DNA of 59,106 bases from Chitinophaga pinensis (lineage in GTDB: Bacteria > Bacteroidota > Bacteroidia > UBA7662), in the NCBI GenBank assembly GCA_945874665.1, contig CAMCHJ010000013.1, positions 1 to 59,106 of the forward strand, written 5' to 3'. The position numbers were made by a program, and so were the translations under genes. Every line of letters begins with the position of its first letter. Positions within the stretch are counted from its first letter, which is position 1. This document shows positions 1 through 7,936 of this stretch, piece after piece. The notes beneath the pieces were generated by a model, which did not search any database, was not told the origin of the DNA, and saw nothing but the letters and a program-made list of their open reading frames with translations.

Positions 1-246
1 TGTTACCACGTTGTTTTCTAGGGGGCTCATGGTGTAAGCCGCAAAACCCGCTACAATGTCTGCTACCGTGGCGGTTACCCCCCCGTGTACATAATCAAGC
101 TGTTGCTTTGTAAAAGGTGCCAGAGGCATTTCGCCTTCAACATGTCCCATTTCAATCACAGTGATCTCAAAACCAATGTGATGCATAAAATGCTGTCCCT
201 TCAGTTTTTCCTGAATGCGAGCGCGCTGAGCCCTTAAATTATCCAT
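1..246 (-). CDS. PaaI-family hotdog thioesterase (3' end outside window)
   Basis: The first 82 codons of a minus-strand gene are visible, starting at an ATG (complement of 244-246) and running off the left edge with no stop. The N-terminus MDNLRAQRARIQEKLKG leads into the hotdog core; YVHGGVTATVAD at about residues 52-63 matches the HGG-x(4)-AD signature of PaaI/YbgC-like acyl-CoA thioesterases, in which the helix after HGG lines the thioester site. Such enzymes hydrolyse acyl- or aryl-CoA esters in the cytoplasm. The substrate cannot be told from this fragment. It is divergent from the gene at 360. Confidence 0.75.
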   Translation of the reverse strand, partial: MDNLRAQRARIQEKLKGQHFMHHIGFEITVIEMGHVEGEMPLAPFTKQQLDYVHGGVTATVADIVAGFAAYTMSPLENNVVT

Positions 247-359
247 CCTGCAAAACAAACTAAAAAGGTTTACAAAAAGGAAACATAAAAGCATCCTACT
301 TGGCTGTGGGAATTACATAAAAAGTGCTAATATTGCAGGCAGCAGAACGTTATAGCTAC

Positions 360-896
360 ATGAAAACACTCAACATCCTCAAAATCGCCTTATTTTTGGT
401 CATTATGGTCCTTGCTTATTTCTTGGTAGAGACTATTTCAGAACCCATTCGTTTCGAAAAAGAAAAAGCTGTGCGTTATGCGCAGGTAATTGAGCGCCTC
501 AAAATGATCAGAACCGCTCAAATTGCTCACCGAGATGTAACCGGAAAATTCAGTGGTGACTGGAACGAATTGATTGATTTCGTTAAAAATGGTGAGCTCC
601 AAGTGGTGAAAGTAATCGGTAACCCCGATGACTCGTTAGATGTAATTGCGGGTATTACCTATGATACGTTGATGGTAAGTGTTGCCGACTCTTTTTTCCG
701 CAATTATGCAATAGATTCATTGCCTTACATTCCATTCACCGACGGCAAGCAATTCAGTTTGCAAGCTGGTCAAGTATCCAAGGGCAACATCAAGGTTAAC
801 GTATTTCAAGTAGAAGACACTGCCCCCTTCGACCCGCGCAAAGTACTCCGTGTAGGTTCTATGTCAGACGCTAACTTGTCTGGTAATTGGGAATAA
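360..896 (+). CDS. Conserved membrane-anchored protein of unknown function, pseudopilin-like N-terminus
   Basis: A 178-residue protein if started at ATG 360 (an upstream in-frame TTG at 324 would add 12 unlikely residues). Residues about 7-25 (ILKIALFLVIMVLAYFLVE) form one membrane helix, followed by a charged amphipathic helix containing RLKMIRTAQIAHRDVTGKF and then a soluble domain. The order of one N-terminal helix, then K-I-R-x-A-Q, then a short globular domain recalls pseudopilins, but no prepilin peptidase site is visible, so this is only a resemblance. A weak -7-like element (TAATATTG, 328-335) precedes it. The DUF3822 gene begins 1 nt after its stop, so the two are probably co-transcribed. 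Confidence 0.6.
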   Translation: MKTLNILKIALFLVIMVLAYFLVETISEPIRFEKEKAVRYAQVIERLKMIRTAQIAHRDVTGKFSGDWNELIDFVKNGELQVVKVIGNPDDSLDVIAGITYDTLMVSVADSFFRNYAIDSLPYIPFTDGKQFSLQAGQVSKGNIKVNVFQVEDTAPFDPRKVLRVGSMSDANLSGNWE

Positions 897-897
897 G

Positions 898-1737
898 TTG
901 AAGCATATCGACATACATACTGCTGCGGGCAAAAACAACTCCCAGCAAGCAGATACACTGGCCATCGTTTTAACCAACGATGGCTATTCTTTTTGCACCG
1001 CCAATGCCAAGGCTCCTTTTCAAATCAGTCGTTTAGTAAGCGATTCGAACCCGGAGCAATGGGAGCATCTGAGTCCTGTGGAGCAATTCGACTGGCTTAA
1101 AACGCAACATCCCGAGCTTCAAAACAAATTCAAGCGCGTTGTTATTGCCTACGACAGTCCTCGCTGCACCCTCATCCCTACCGCCATTTATCGCGATGGC
1201 ACAGGTACCGATTATTTCGAGCTTGTTTTTGGCCCCTTGCAAAACGAACAGTTGCACCGCGACAGCTTGAGCGCCCTCGAGTTCGAAGTCATCAGTGCCT
1301 TTTCCATCGGTTGGTTAGGTGCAGCAGCCATGCAGTTTCAAGAAGCTAAAATTACCACGGTAGCAGCCAGCATGTGCCAGCGTTTAACGCGTGCCAACAG
1401 CGGCATTAAGCTAAACCACCTTTACCTACACCTACAAGCCAACGCATTAAGCTGTTGGCACTACAACGGAACCCAACTCCAAGCCCACAACCGCTTTTTT
1501 GTAGCTACCAACGAAGACATCCTGTATTACGCCAGTCTTTTGGCCAAACAAGAAGTAGATGCGTTGTATTATTTTGGGGAGGGTGAACTTTGCCAAAAAG
1601 CCTTGCCCTTACTGCTGAGCTATTTCAACAAAGTAGAAGTGCTTCCAAGCGAAAACCTCATCGCCTTCGATGCACAATTAACGACCCTTGACCCGGCCGA
1701 TTTGCAGCTTTTGTACGCTTGCTTATGCGCATCATAA
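898..1737 (+). CDS. DUF3822 family protein (actin/Hsp70-like fold family)
   Basis: A 279-residue protein starting at TTG 898, immediately after the preceding stop. The LAIVLTNDGYSFC strand pattern near residue 20, the second half opening around residue 135 with FEVISAF, and the position directly upstream of rsmD and coaD are characteristic of DUF3822, a Bacteroidota-specific family. From memory, a structure of one member shows a two-lobed actin-like ATPase fold; no catalytic role is established. It has no signal peptide or membrane segment and should be cytoplasmic. Its last 13 nt overlap rsmD, so translation is probably coupled. Confidence 0.75.
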   Translation: MKHIDIHTAAGKNNSQQADTLAIVLTNDGYSFCTANAKAPFQISRLVSDSNPEQWEHLSPVEQFDWLKTQHPELQNKFKRVVIAYDSPRCTLIPTAIYRDGTGTDYFELVFGPLQNEQLHRDSLSALEFEVISAFSIGWLGAAAMQFQEAKITTVAASMCQRLTRANSGIKLNHLYLHLQANALSCWHYNGTQLQAHNRFFVATNEDILYYASLLAKQEVDALYYFGEGELCQKALPLLLSYFNKVEVLPSENLIAFDAQLTTLDPADLQLLYACLCAS

Positions 1738-2264
1738 GCGGCATTCACAAGGGAAGACAACTACAAGCACCTGCCAAACTACCAGTGCGGCCCACGACCG
1801 ACCGTGCCAAAGAAGCCCTTTTTAACTGGCTGCAGCACCGGTATGATTGGCGTGCTTTACAGGCCCTAGACTTATTTACCGGTACTGGCAACATCAGCTA
1901 CGAGCTTGGTTCACGCGGATGCCTGCGCATTACCGCTGTTGACCAGCATGCGGGTTGTTGCCGCTATGTAAAAGCCACTGCCGAGCTGCTGCAGTTGCCC
2001 ATTGACGTGGTGCAAGCCGATGTATTTGCCTACCTCAAGCGTGCCGTAGCCGCCGACTTGGTGTTTGCCGATCCGCCATACGATCATCCAGCGCTAAAAA
2101 CATTGCCAGATTTAATTCTGCAACAACAGCTCGTACGGCCCGAAGGAGTGCTTGTACTGGAGCATCCTGCACACATTCAATTTGAACAGCACCCACAATT
2201 ACTCGAAATAAGAACCTACGGTCAATCTGTTTTTAGTATTTTTGAACCGATACTAAGCCCATGA
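1725..2264 (+). CDS. rsmD: 16S rRNA (guanine(966)-N2)-methyltransferase RsmD
   Basis: A 179-residue RsmD-family enzyme that methylates N2 of G966 in 16S rRNA using S-adenosylmethionine. ATG 1725 is preferred over TTG 1719 because MRIISGIHKGRQL is the family start. RPTTDRAKEALFNWL (residues 22-36) is the family signature, LDLFTGTGNISYELG (48-62) is the SAM-binding motif I, and FADPPYDHP (115-123) carries the DPPY catalytic motif of N-methyltransferases. The start overlaps the end of DUF3822 and the stop overlaps the coaD start (ATGA), giving a tightly coupled three-gene run. Confidence 0.95.
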   Translation: MRIISGIHKGRQLQAPAKLPVRPTTDRAKEALFNWLQHRYDWRALQALDLFTGTGNISYELGSRGCLRITAVDQHAGCCRYVKATAELLQLPIDVVQADVFAYLKRAVAADLVFADPPYDHPALKTLPDLILQQQLVRPEGVLVLEHPAHIQFEQHPQLLEIRTYGQSVFSIFEPILSP

Positions 2265-2749
2265 AACGCATCGCACTCTTCCCAGGCTCCTTCGATCCCA
2301 TTACCAATGGGCATGTGGATATTATTCGCAGGGCCCTGCCTATTTTCGACGAAGTAGTGGTGGGTATCGGTCAAAACAGCGCTAAAACCTATCTTTTCGA
2401 TCTCAACCAACGCAAAAAATGGCTCGAAGAAGTGTTTCAAAACGAACCACGTATCAGCGTGCAAGTGTATGAAACCCTCACCGTTGATTTTTGCCTAAAA
2501 ATAGGGGCCAATTACATCATTAGGGGGTTGCGCTCGGCGCCAGACTTCGAATATGAAAAAAATATCGCCCAGTTTAACAAAGCCCTTCATGGGGTCGACA
2601 CCCTCTTTTTCATCACCGAACCCAGTTTATCACCTATCAGCAGCACCATCATCCGCGACATCATTCGCAACAATGGCGACCCGAGTGCCTTCATCCCTAA
2701 AGAAATAAAAATCGGGGAAAGCGGTGTTAAAAAGAGAAAACCCAGTTAA
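2261..2749 (+). CDS. coaD: Pantetheine-phosphate adenylyltransferase
   Basis: A 162-residue protein of standard length. CoaD transfers AMP from ATP to 4'-phosphopantetheine, giving dephospho-CoA, the penultimate step of coenzyme A synthesis. GSFDPITNGHVDIIRRA (residues 9-25) holds the nucleotidyltransferase TxGH motif (TNGH, 15-18); ISSTIIRDI near residue 126 is the C-terminal ISSTxxR ATP-binding motif. It is coupled to rsmD by ATGA. Its stop codon overlaps the stop of the convergent Nudix gene. Confidence 0.97.
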   Translation: MKRIALFPGSFDPITNGHVDIIRRALPIFDEVVVGIGQNSAKTYLFDLNQRKKWLEEVFQNEPRISVQVYETLTVDFCLKIGANYIIRGLRSAPDFEYEKNIAQFNKALHGVDTLFFITEPSLSPISSTIIRDIIRNNGDPSAFIPKEIKIGESGVKKRKPS

Positions 2750-2756
2750 AGCTGGG
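2741..2756. terminator. Small hairpin containing two overlapping stop codons
   Basis: CCCAG (2741-2745) pairs with CTGGG (2752-2756). The six-base loop holds TTAA, which supplies the coaD stop on the plus strand (2747-2749) and the Nudix stop on the minus strand (2746-2748). No U-run follows on the plus strand, so this is at best a weak terminator. Confidence 0.3.
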
Positions 2757-3363
2757 GCATAACTTGCCACTGCAATAATTCTGCAATCGACAAATAAGTA
2801 TTTAAATACACCTCTTTGGGCCAATCAGCTTGCGCAATCCAGCGCACTTCTGTGATGCCTTCTTCGGTTTGCGGCACCAAAACACCTGCATAATTACTCT
2901 GCATGCTGTACCAAAAAGTGCGTTTAATTACCATTTCCTGCTGAAACCAATAAGTATGGTACGTGTAGCCGATGAAGGCACCAAGTTGCAGCTCTTGCAT
3001 GCCACATTCTTCCTCCACTTCGCGCAATGCTGCTACATCAGAGGCTTCGCCTAACTCAATTTTGCCCTTAGGGAGGTCCCAACGGCCATGCCTAAAAATA
3101 AAAAGTGCCCGATCTTGCTGCCAAACCACCCCGCCCGCCGCATCGATCATGGGCATGCGACTGATAAAATCGGCTAAGGCCTCCTCTGGCCGGTAGCTGT
3201 AAACCAGCACCTCCAGCAAATTGGCATCCGCCTCAAGCCGCAGCAACCAAGGCCTTAATTCGGCAGCGCTTTTGTGATGCAGCACAATCCGACCTTTTTT
3301 ATGATCGGTTTTTTGCGGTTTCATAAACCGAAGCGGCTTTTCGTTGATGAAGATTTGGTACAT
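2746..3363 (-). CDS. Nudix hydrolase
   Basis: A 205-residue protein if started at ATG 3363 (MYQIFINEKPLRF); a longer frame to 3447 would run through the pyrE coding region. Residues 100-122 form a complete Nudix box, G-x5-E-x7-REVEEECGM, which binds Mg2+ and cleaves nucleoside diphosphates linked to another moiety. About 70 residues precede the Nudix domain, a layout seen in many Bacteroidota Nudix proteins. The substrate is not predictable. The gene is convergent with coaD (stops overlap by 2 nt) and its start lies 7 nt from the pyrE start on the other strand. Confidence 0.9.
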   Translation of the reverse strand: MYQIFINEKPLRFMKPQKTDHKKGRIVLHHKSAAELRPWLLRLEADANLLEVLVYSYRPEEALADFISRMPMIDAAGGVVWQQDRALFIFRHGRWDLPKGKIELGEASDVAALREVEEECGMQELQLGAFIGYTYHTYWFQQEMVIKRTFWYSMQSNYAGVLVPQTEEGITEVRWIAQADWPKEVYLNTYLSIAELLQWQVMPQL

Positions 3364-3366
3364 TTG
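3359..3366 (+). promoter_or_regulatory. -7 element TACATTTG of pyrE
   Basis: A perfect match to the Bacteroidota -7 consensus TAnnTTTG, ending exactly 4 nt before the GTG start of pyrE. With a transcription start a few bases downstream of the element, the mRNA would begin at or next to the start codon. It overlaps the Nudix start codon on the opposite strand. Confidence 0.6.
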
Positions 3367-3370
3367 TGGT

Positions 3371-4012
3371 GTGAAAAAGACGGACGAGACCTCGTTGCAA
3401 GTTGCAAAACTTTTGCTTGAAATTAAAGCTGTAAAATTATCGCCCAATGAACCCTTTCGTTGGGCCTCGGGTTGGCATTCTCCAATCTATTGCGATAACC
3501 GCATTACCCTCAGTTACCCCAAAGCACGCACTTACATTCGACAACAGTTGGCCGATTTGATCAGCAGTCATTTGGGGCAAGTTGACATCATTGCAGGTGT
3601 TGCCACCGCAGGCATACCACAGGGCGCACTGGTAGCGGAGGCCTTGGGACTTCCATTTATTTACGTGCGTTCCTCGGCCAAAGAACATGGCATGGGCAAC
3701 CAAATTGAGGGCCTGGTGGTACCAGAAGCCCGAGTGGTATTGATTGAAGATCTTATATCAACCGGCGGAAGCAGTCTCAAAGCCGCCCAAGCAGTACGCG
3801 ATGCCGGCATGCAAGTTACGGCCATTGTGAGCGTATTCACCTACGGTTTTCCGCAGGCTGAAGAGAACTTTAAAGCGGCAAAGGTAGCTGGCTATAGTCT
3901 TACCGATTACAGCACCCTATTGCAAGTAGCCCAAGAAAACAACTACATCGAAAGCAGCGCGCTCGACAAATTGAATGCTTGGCGGGAGGCGCCTGAGCAA
4001 TGGCAGGCCTAA
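3371..4012 (+). CDS. pyrE: Orotate phosphoribosyltransferase
   Basis: A 213-residue protein from GTG 3371, the same length as well-studied PyrE enzymes; upstream in-frame codons at 3344-3347 would add nine unlikely residues and lie upstream of the -7 element. PyrE joins orotate to PRPP to form orotidine 5'-phosphate in de novo pyrimidine synthesis. VVLIEDLISTGGSS (about residues 122-135) is the PRPP-binding motif. FRWASGWHSPIYCDNR near residue 30 is the conserved OPRTase start, and YVRSSAKEHGMGNQIEG the flexible loop region. The other pyrimidine gene in the window, pyrC, is 14 kb away. Confidence 0.95.
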   Translation: MKKTDETSLQVAKLLLEIKAVKLSPNEPFRWASGWHSPIYCDNRITLSYPKARTYIRQQLADLISSHLGQVDIIAGVATAGIPQGALVAEALGLPFIYVRSSAKEHGMGNQIEGLVVPEARVVLIEDLISTGGSSLKAAQAVRDAGMQVTAIVSVFTYGFPQAEENFKAAKVAGYSLTDYSTLLQVAQENNYIESSALDKLNAWREAPEQWQA

Positions 4013-4018
4013 ACCCAT

Positions 4019-4026
4019 TATCTTTG
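4019..4026 (+). promoter_or_regulatory. -7 element TATCTTTG of the DUF6702 gene
   Basis: A perfect TAnnTTTG match lying between the pyrE stop and the next gene, ending exactly 4 nt before ATG 4031. The gene can therefore be transcribed separately from pyrE, probably as a leaderless mRNA. Confidence 0.6.
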
Positions 4027-4030
4027 TGCC

Positions 4031-4543
4031 ATGCGCAAGGGTTTGTTGGTTTTATTGGGATGGCTGTTAGGGTGGTTCATATGTGCCGCGCCTTTAAACT
4101 CTCACCCTTATTACATTAGCGTCACCGAGTTGCACTTTTTTGAACAACGGGCTGAGCTTTCTGTCAAAATATTTACGGACGATTTCGAAAAAGCCCTGGG
4201 CAAGTTGCCGGGAGGCAGTAAAGTCGATTTGATTCGCAAGTTACCGAGCGTACAAATTGATAGTTTAGTGGCCCTTTACATCCGCCAGCAGGTCAAAGTA
4301 GCGCTCAACGAGCGGCCGCTACACTTTGCATACATCGGCTACGAAATTCAGGAAGATGCCACTTGGGCGCATTTTGAAGCTCGTTTTGAAGCTAAGCCAA
4401 AGCGGGTACGCATCGAAAACACCTTGCTGCTCACAGATATTCCAAACCAGCAAAACATTGTGCATTTGACGCAAGGCGATTATAAGCGATCGCGCCGACT
4501 GAACAGCGATAACGCCATCATGGAATCAAACGAATTGCAGTGA
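4031..4543 (+). CDS. DUF6702 family exported protein
   Basis: A 170-residue protein. Residues 1-24 form a signal peptide (MRKGLLVLLGWLLGWFICAA), and the mature part opens with HPYYISVTELHFFEQRAELSVKIFTDDFE, which I recognise as the DUF6702 family signature in Bacteroidota. Function is unknown. There is no lipobox or second membrane span, so it is likely periplasmic. It ends 2 nt from the end of the convergent sugar transferase gene, with no obvious terminator between them. Confidence 0.75.
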   Translation: MRKGLLVLLGWLLGWFICAAPLNSHPYYISVTELHFFEQRAELSVKIFTDDFEKALGKLPGGSKVDLIRKLPSVQIDSLVALYIRQQVKVALNERPLHFAYIGYEIQEDATWAHFEARFEAKPKRVRIENTLLLTDIPNQQNIVHLTQGDYKRSRRLNSDNAIMESNELQ

Positions 4544-4545
4544 TT

Positions 4546-5961
4546 TTATTTGCCGCGCCCCTCAAGTAAGGTGAGCACGGTATAAATCATGATTTTGAAA
4601 TCAACCAGTAGCGACATGTTTTCAATGTACAAAATATCAAATTTGAGACGCTCCACCATCTGGTCGATGTTTTCAGCATAACCATATTTTACTTGACCCC
4701 AGCTCGTAATGCCCGGCTTTACCTTCAAAAGGTGTTTGTAATGCGGCGCCACGGCCATAATTTGGTCGATGAAGTACTGTCGCTCGGGCCGGGGTCCCAC
4801 TATCGACATTTCGCCTTTGAGTACATTGAAGAACTGTGGGAGCTCGTCGAGACGCCACTTGCGCATCACAGCACCCCAGCGTGTAATGCGGGGGTCGTTG
4901 TCGCTCGATAAAGCCGGGCCGCCCACCTCTGCATCGATGTACATCGATCGAAATTTGTAGATGTTAAAGGACTTACCTTTTTGGCCCACCCGCTCCTGCT
5001 GATATATAATCGGCCCTTTTGAGCTCCATCTTACCCTTATAGCGCAATACAACATCGCTGGGGCCAATAGCAACAGGGCTAAGATGGCCAAGCCACGATC
5101 GAGCACTTTTTTGATGGTTTTTTGCCAAGCTGGCATCATTTCAGGATAAATTTCAATCAAAATCGCCCCGAAAATCTCTTCCATCTTTACATGCCCCAGC
5201 ATGATGTCGTACATATCGGGAATGATTTTGATAATGACGCCTTCATCCTTCACCGTGTTGAGCACCAAATTAAATTTTCGGTGTTCGTCTTCCTCGAGTG
5301 CAATGATCACCTCTTCAATTTTGTGCTCGCGAATGAGTGCGGGCAGCTGTTCTAAACTCCCCAACTCTGGCATGTACCGCAGCAGGTGCTTGCCATTGCC
5401 TGGCTTCAGGCGCACAAAGCCTAAAAACTTATTGCCTAGGGGCTTGCGGCGACCGTTTACCTCGTCGAGCAATTCCACCGCCCGCTGGTTATCGCCAATA
5501 ATGAGTGTATTAAAACGAATATCCCCTGCCTCAAAACGATTCGAAATAGAGGTCAGCTGTAATAATCGCAACAAAAAGGCAAAACCAAAATGCAGCAAAA
5601 AAATCGTCGACAAACTTTGGTAGTAATTACGGTAAGTAAATACGGTATCATCAATGATGACCACAAAAAACAAAATCACAACACCTATAGCTGTGGCAAA
5701 AAAAGTGCGCCCTAACTCATTCAAACGCGATTTTCGGTACACATCGTTGTAAGTACCCATCAGTGCGTAGAGGGCAATCCACCCCAAAGGCAGCAGCAAA
5801 AGGCCTTTGATGAGGTTATCGTCCAGGTCGGCCATGCCTTGATTACCAAAAAAAGCCTCTTCGATAAATAATTTGCGATAATAAAAGAATAGAAACCACG
5901 CCAAAACAGCCGCGAGCCAGTCGAATCCCACATACAGCATGGTATCAATCCGCTTGCGCAT
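4546..5961 (-). CDS. Undecaprenyl-phosphate sugar phosphotransferase (WcaJ/WbaP-type initiating glycosyltransferase)
   Basis: A 471-residue polytopic protein. Residues about 1-150 carry four to five membrane helices, about 150-250 a Rossmann-like domain (FNTLIIGDNQRAVELL), and the C-terminal 200 residues the bacterial sugar transferase domain. That domain has the membrane hairpin KKVLDRGLAILALLLLAPAM, then IYKFRSM, then DELPQFFNVLKGEMSIVGPR, the catalytic signature. It transfers a sugar-1-phosphate to undecaprenyl phosphate, starting a polysaccharide repeat unit on the inner membrane. ATG 5961 overlaps the lipoprotein stop as TAATG; ATG 5967 is an alternative. It is the last gene of a three-gene operon. 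Confidence 0.9.
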   Translation of the reverse strand: MRKRIDTMLYVGFDWLAAVLAWFLFFYYRKLFIEEAFFGNQGMADLDDNLIKGLLLLPLGWIALYALMGTYNDVYRKSRLNELGRTFFATAIGVVILFFVVIIDDTVFTYRNYYQSLSTIFLLHFGFAFLLRLLQLTSISNRFEAGDIRFNTLIIGDNQRAVELLDEVNGRRKPLGNKFLGFVRLKPGNGKHLLRYMPELGSLEQLPALIREHKIEEVIIALEEDEHRKFNLVLNTVKDEGVIIKIIPDMYDIMLGHVKMEEIFGAILIEIYPEMMPAWQKTIKKVLDRGLAILALLLLAPAMLYCAIRVRWSSKGPIIYQQERVGQKGKSFNIYKFRSMYIDAEVGGPALSSDNDPRITRWGAVMRKWRLDELPQFFNVLKGEMSIVGPRPERQYFIDQIMAVAPHYKHLLKVKPGITSWGQVKYGYAENIDQMVERLKFDILYIENMSLLVDFKIMIYTVLTLLEGRGK

Positions 5962-6824
5962 TACCATATCAGCTTCAGGTTGTCAATAAAAATCTCACCC
6001 GACCCTGTACTCCCGAGGGCATGGCGCGCTTCAAAAAATACCCGATACTTAACGCCTGCACGCCCTTGGATGTAAGGCGTAAAATTCATGTATTGCTTGC
6101 GCCACTCGCCATTGGTAGGTGCTAAGGTGTAAATAGGCTGGTTGATTGCTTGTCCATCTGGCTCAATAAACTGCAAGCCCACATCAAAAATCTGGTTGTT
6201 CTTGTAATTTAACTCCAGAAATACAGCGCGGCCTCCGCCACCAGGAATGCTAAATGCCTGGTTGGTTTCGCAACGAACAAAGGGGGCTCTACCATCAACA
6301 CGCATGGCCAAGGCACTTACCCCTTCAAATACTTCCAAAGGATTGGTGGTTCGGGCCACCGGGGTATCGCTAACGGCAGTAGTGCGTAACGAAAAGCCCT
6401 GCGACTCAAAATCCTCCATCCATCCAAAATTAATAAGCTCGTTGTACACCACGCGTGGGCGCAAGGTGTCGGTCCGGCCACGTTCCAGCGATAAGCTGGT
6501 ATCATACTGGGCAAAAAAGGGATAAATGGCCCTGGTGGCAGAAATGCCATTGACCAAAATGCCAGCACTCAACTTAAAAGTGATGTTGCCTTCATGCAAA
6601 ATAGGGAAGCGACACGGAAGCGGATATACGCCCTGCACATTGCCATCTACAAAAACCCAAACGTCGCGAATGTTCTTGCTATCGGTGCCTTCTTCCGGAT
6701 AATTGGTAGTTAACGAAAAGTCTTCAATGTACACATATGCTGGTACACCGCTGTCTTTTTGATACATCGAGCAACTTGAAAACAGCCCTAAACCAAGCAA
6801 AAACAGTATAAAATCTTTTTTCAT
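5961..6824 (-). CDS. Lipoprotein of unknown function with a C-terminal jelly-roll-like region
   Basis: A 287-residue protein. MKKDFILFLLGLGLFSSCSM is a lipoprotein signal with acylated Cys18. The middle contains beta-rich segments around DVWVFVDGNVQGVYPLPCRFPIL. The last 130 residues (ending GEIFIDNLKLIW) look like a carbohydrate-binding-module-like beta sandwich; that reading comes from strand pattern only. The gene lies 5 nt after the oxidoreductase gene and is coupled by TAATG to the sugar transferase, so a role in surface glycan production or display is plausible but unproven. Confidence 0.65.
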   Translation of the reverse strand: MKKDFILFLLGLGLFSSCSMYQKDSGVPAYVYIEDFSLTTNYPEEGTDSKNIRDVWVFVDGNVQGVYPLPCRFPILHEGNITFKLSAGILVNGISATRAIYPFFAQYDTSLSLERGRTDTLRPRVVYNELINFGWMEDFESQGFSLRTTAVSDTPVARTTNPLEVFEGVSALAMRVDGRAPFVRCETNQAFSIPGGGGRAVFLELNYKNNQIFDVGLQFIEPDGQAINQPIYTLAPTNGEWRKQYMNFTPYIQGRAGVKYRVFFEARHALGSTGSGEIFIDNLKLIW

Positions 6825-6829
6825 AAACT

Positions 6830-7813
6830 TCAGGCCTGGTTGCGGTCAATTTTTTCGAGGATGAGGTAGGCCGTTTCAAGGGCCTTAAAGCCGTCCTCAA
6901 TGGTTACTAACGGCGTAGTACCCTGCTGAATTGCATGGGCAAAGCTGATTAATTCTTGCTGGATGGCATTGCCCTCGGGTACCACTGGTTTCTCGTACCC
7001 AATAACACGGGCGCCTTTGTCTGGACCTAAATCAATTTCCATGGCTTGCGGCATATCGAGCTCGCCTGGGGCGCCTAAACGCAACACTTCGGCTTCTTTA
7101 TCGAGAAAATCGACCGATACATAAGCGTTATGCTGGAAAAACCGCATTTTGCGCATGTTTTTCATGCTGATGCGCGAAGCAGTGAGGTTGGCCACGCAGC
7201 CATTGTCGAACTCAATGCGGGCGTTGGCAATATCCGGAGTAGGCGAAACAATACTTACGCCGCTGGCGCTTATGTGGCGGATGGGCGACTTCACGGTACT
7301 CAACACAATGTCGAGGTCGTGGATCATCAAATCGAGTACAATCGACACATCGGTACCGCGAGGATTAAAAACACTCAAGCGGTGGGCCTCGATGAACATG
7401 GGTTGCTTTACAAAAGGCCGGGCGCTGATAAAAGCGGGATTAAAACGCTCCACATGACCAACTTGCACCTTTACCCTGGCTTCATGGGCGATTTTTATCA
7501 GGGCACGCGCTTCCTCGAGGGTGTTGGTAAGCGGTTTTTCGATAAATACATGCCGCAGTTGGCGGAGGGCCAGTACCGCGCAGTCGAAATGCGACAAAGT
7601 GGGCGTCACAATGTCAACCACCTCAACAGCCGCTACCAGTTCTTCCAGGTTTTCGTAGCGCTTCACGCCAAAAACATCGATGGCCTTGGCGGCATTTTCG
7701 TCGCTAGGATCGTAAAACCCAATAAAATCAAACACCTCTGGCGACTGCAGAATGCACTTAATGTGGATTTTACCCAAGTGACCCGCGCCTAAAACACCTA
7801 TCTTCAGCTTCAT
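6830..7813 (-). CDS. Gfo/Idh/MocA family NAD(P)-dependent oxidoreductase
   Basis: A 327-residue protein. The N-terminal Rossmann fold opens with IGVLGAGHLGKIHIKCI (GxGxxG at residues 9-14); the family EKP motif is at residues 92-94 (HVFIEKPLTNTLEEA). The C-terminal alpha/beta domain contains HVERFNPAF and the DLMIHDLDIVLS segment with the conserved D-x3-H-D. These enzymes oxidise or reduce sugars and sugar nucleotides. As first gene of an operon ending in a sugar-phosphate transferase, it may make a precursor sugar such as a 3-keto or N-acetyl sugar nucleotide; that is inference. Confidence 0.88.
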   Translation of the reverse strand: MKLKIGVLGAGHLGKIHIKCILQSPEVFDFIGFYDPSDENAAKAIDVFGVKRYENLEELVAAVEVVDIVTPTLSHFDCAVLALRQLRHVFIEKPLTNTLEEARALIKIAHEARVKVQVGHVERFNPAFISARPFVKQPMFIEAHRLSVFNPRGTDVSIVLDLMIHDLDIVLSTVKSPIRHISASGVSIVSPTPDIANARIEFDNGCVANLTASRISMKNMRKMRFFQHNAYVSVDFLDKEAEVLRLGAPGELDMPQAMEIDLGPDKGARVIGYEKPVVPEGNAIQQELISFAHAIQQGTTPLVTIEDGFKALETAYLILEKIDRNQA

Positions 7814-7903
7814 GCGTAAATTTTCAAGGACGAAAATACGATTTGAAAGGCAAGGGTTTCACGAAAAGGCTGTAAAAAATACCCACGGCTCCAAGATTCG
7901 GTG

Positions 7904-7911
7904 TATTTTTG
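7904..7911 (+). promoter_or_regulatory. -7 element TATTTTTG of pcm
   Basis: A perfect TAnnTTTG match 25 nt upstream of ATG 7937 in the divergent gap between the oxidoreductase gene and pcm. It predicts a 5' leader of about 20 nt. Confidence 0.5.
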
Positions 7912-7936
7912 ACATTCCCTATCGATTTACAGCCAG

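Noticed and set aside
7130-7792. 220-codon open frame on the plus strand
   Set aside because: Antisense to the Gfo/Idh oxidoreductase, whose motifs are complete; no independent support.
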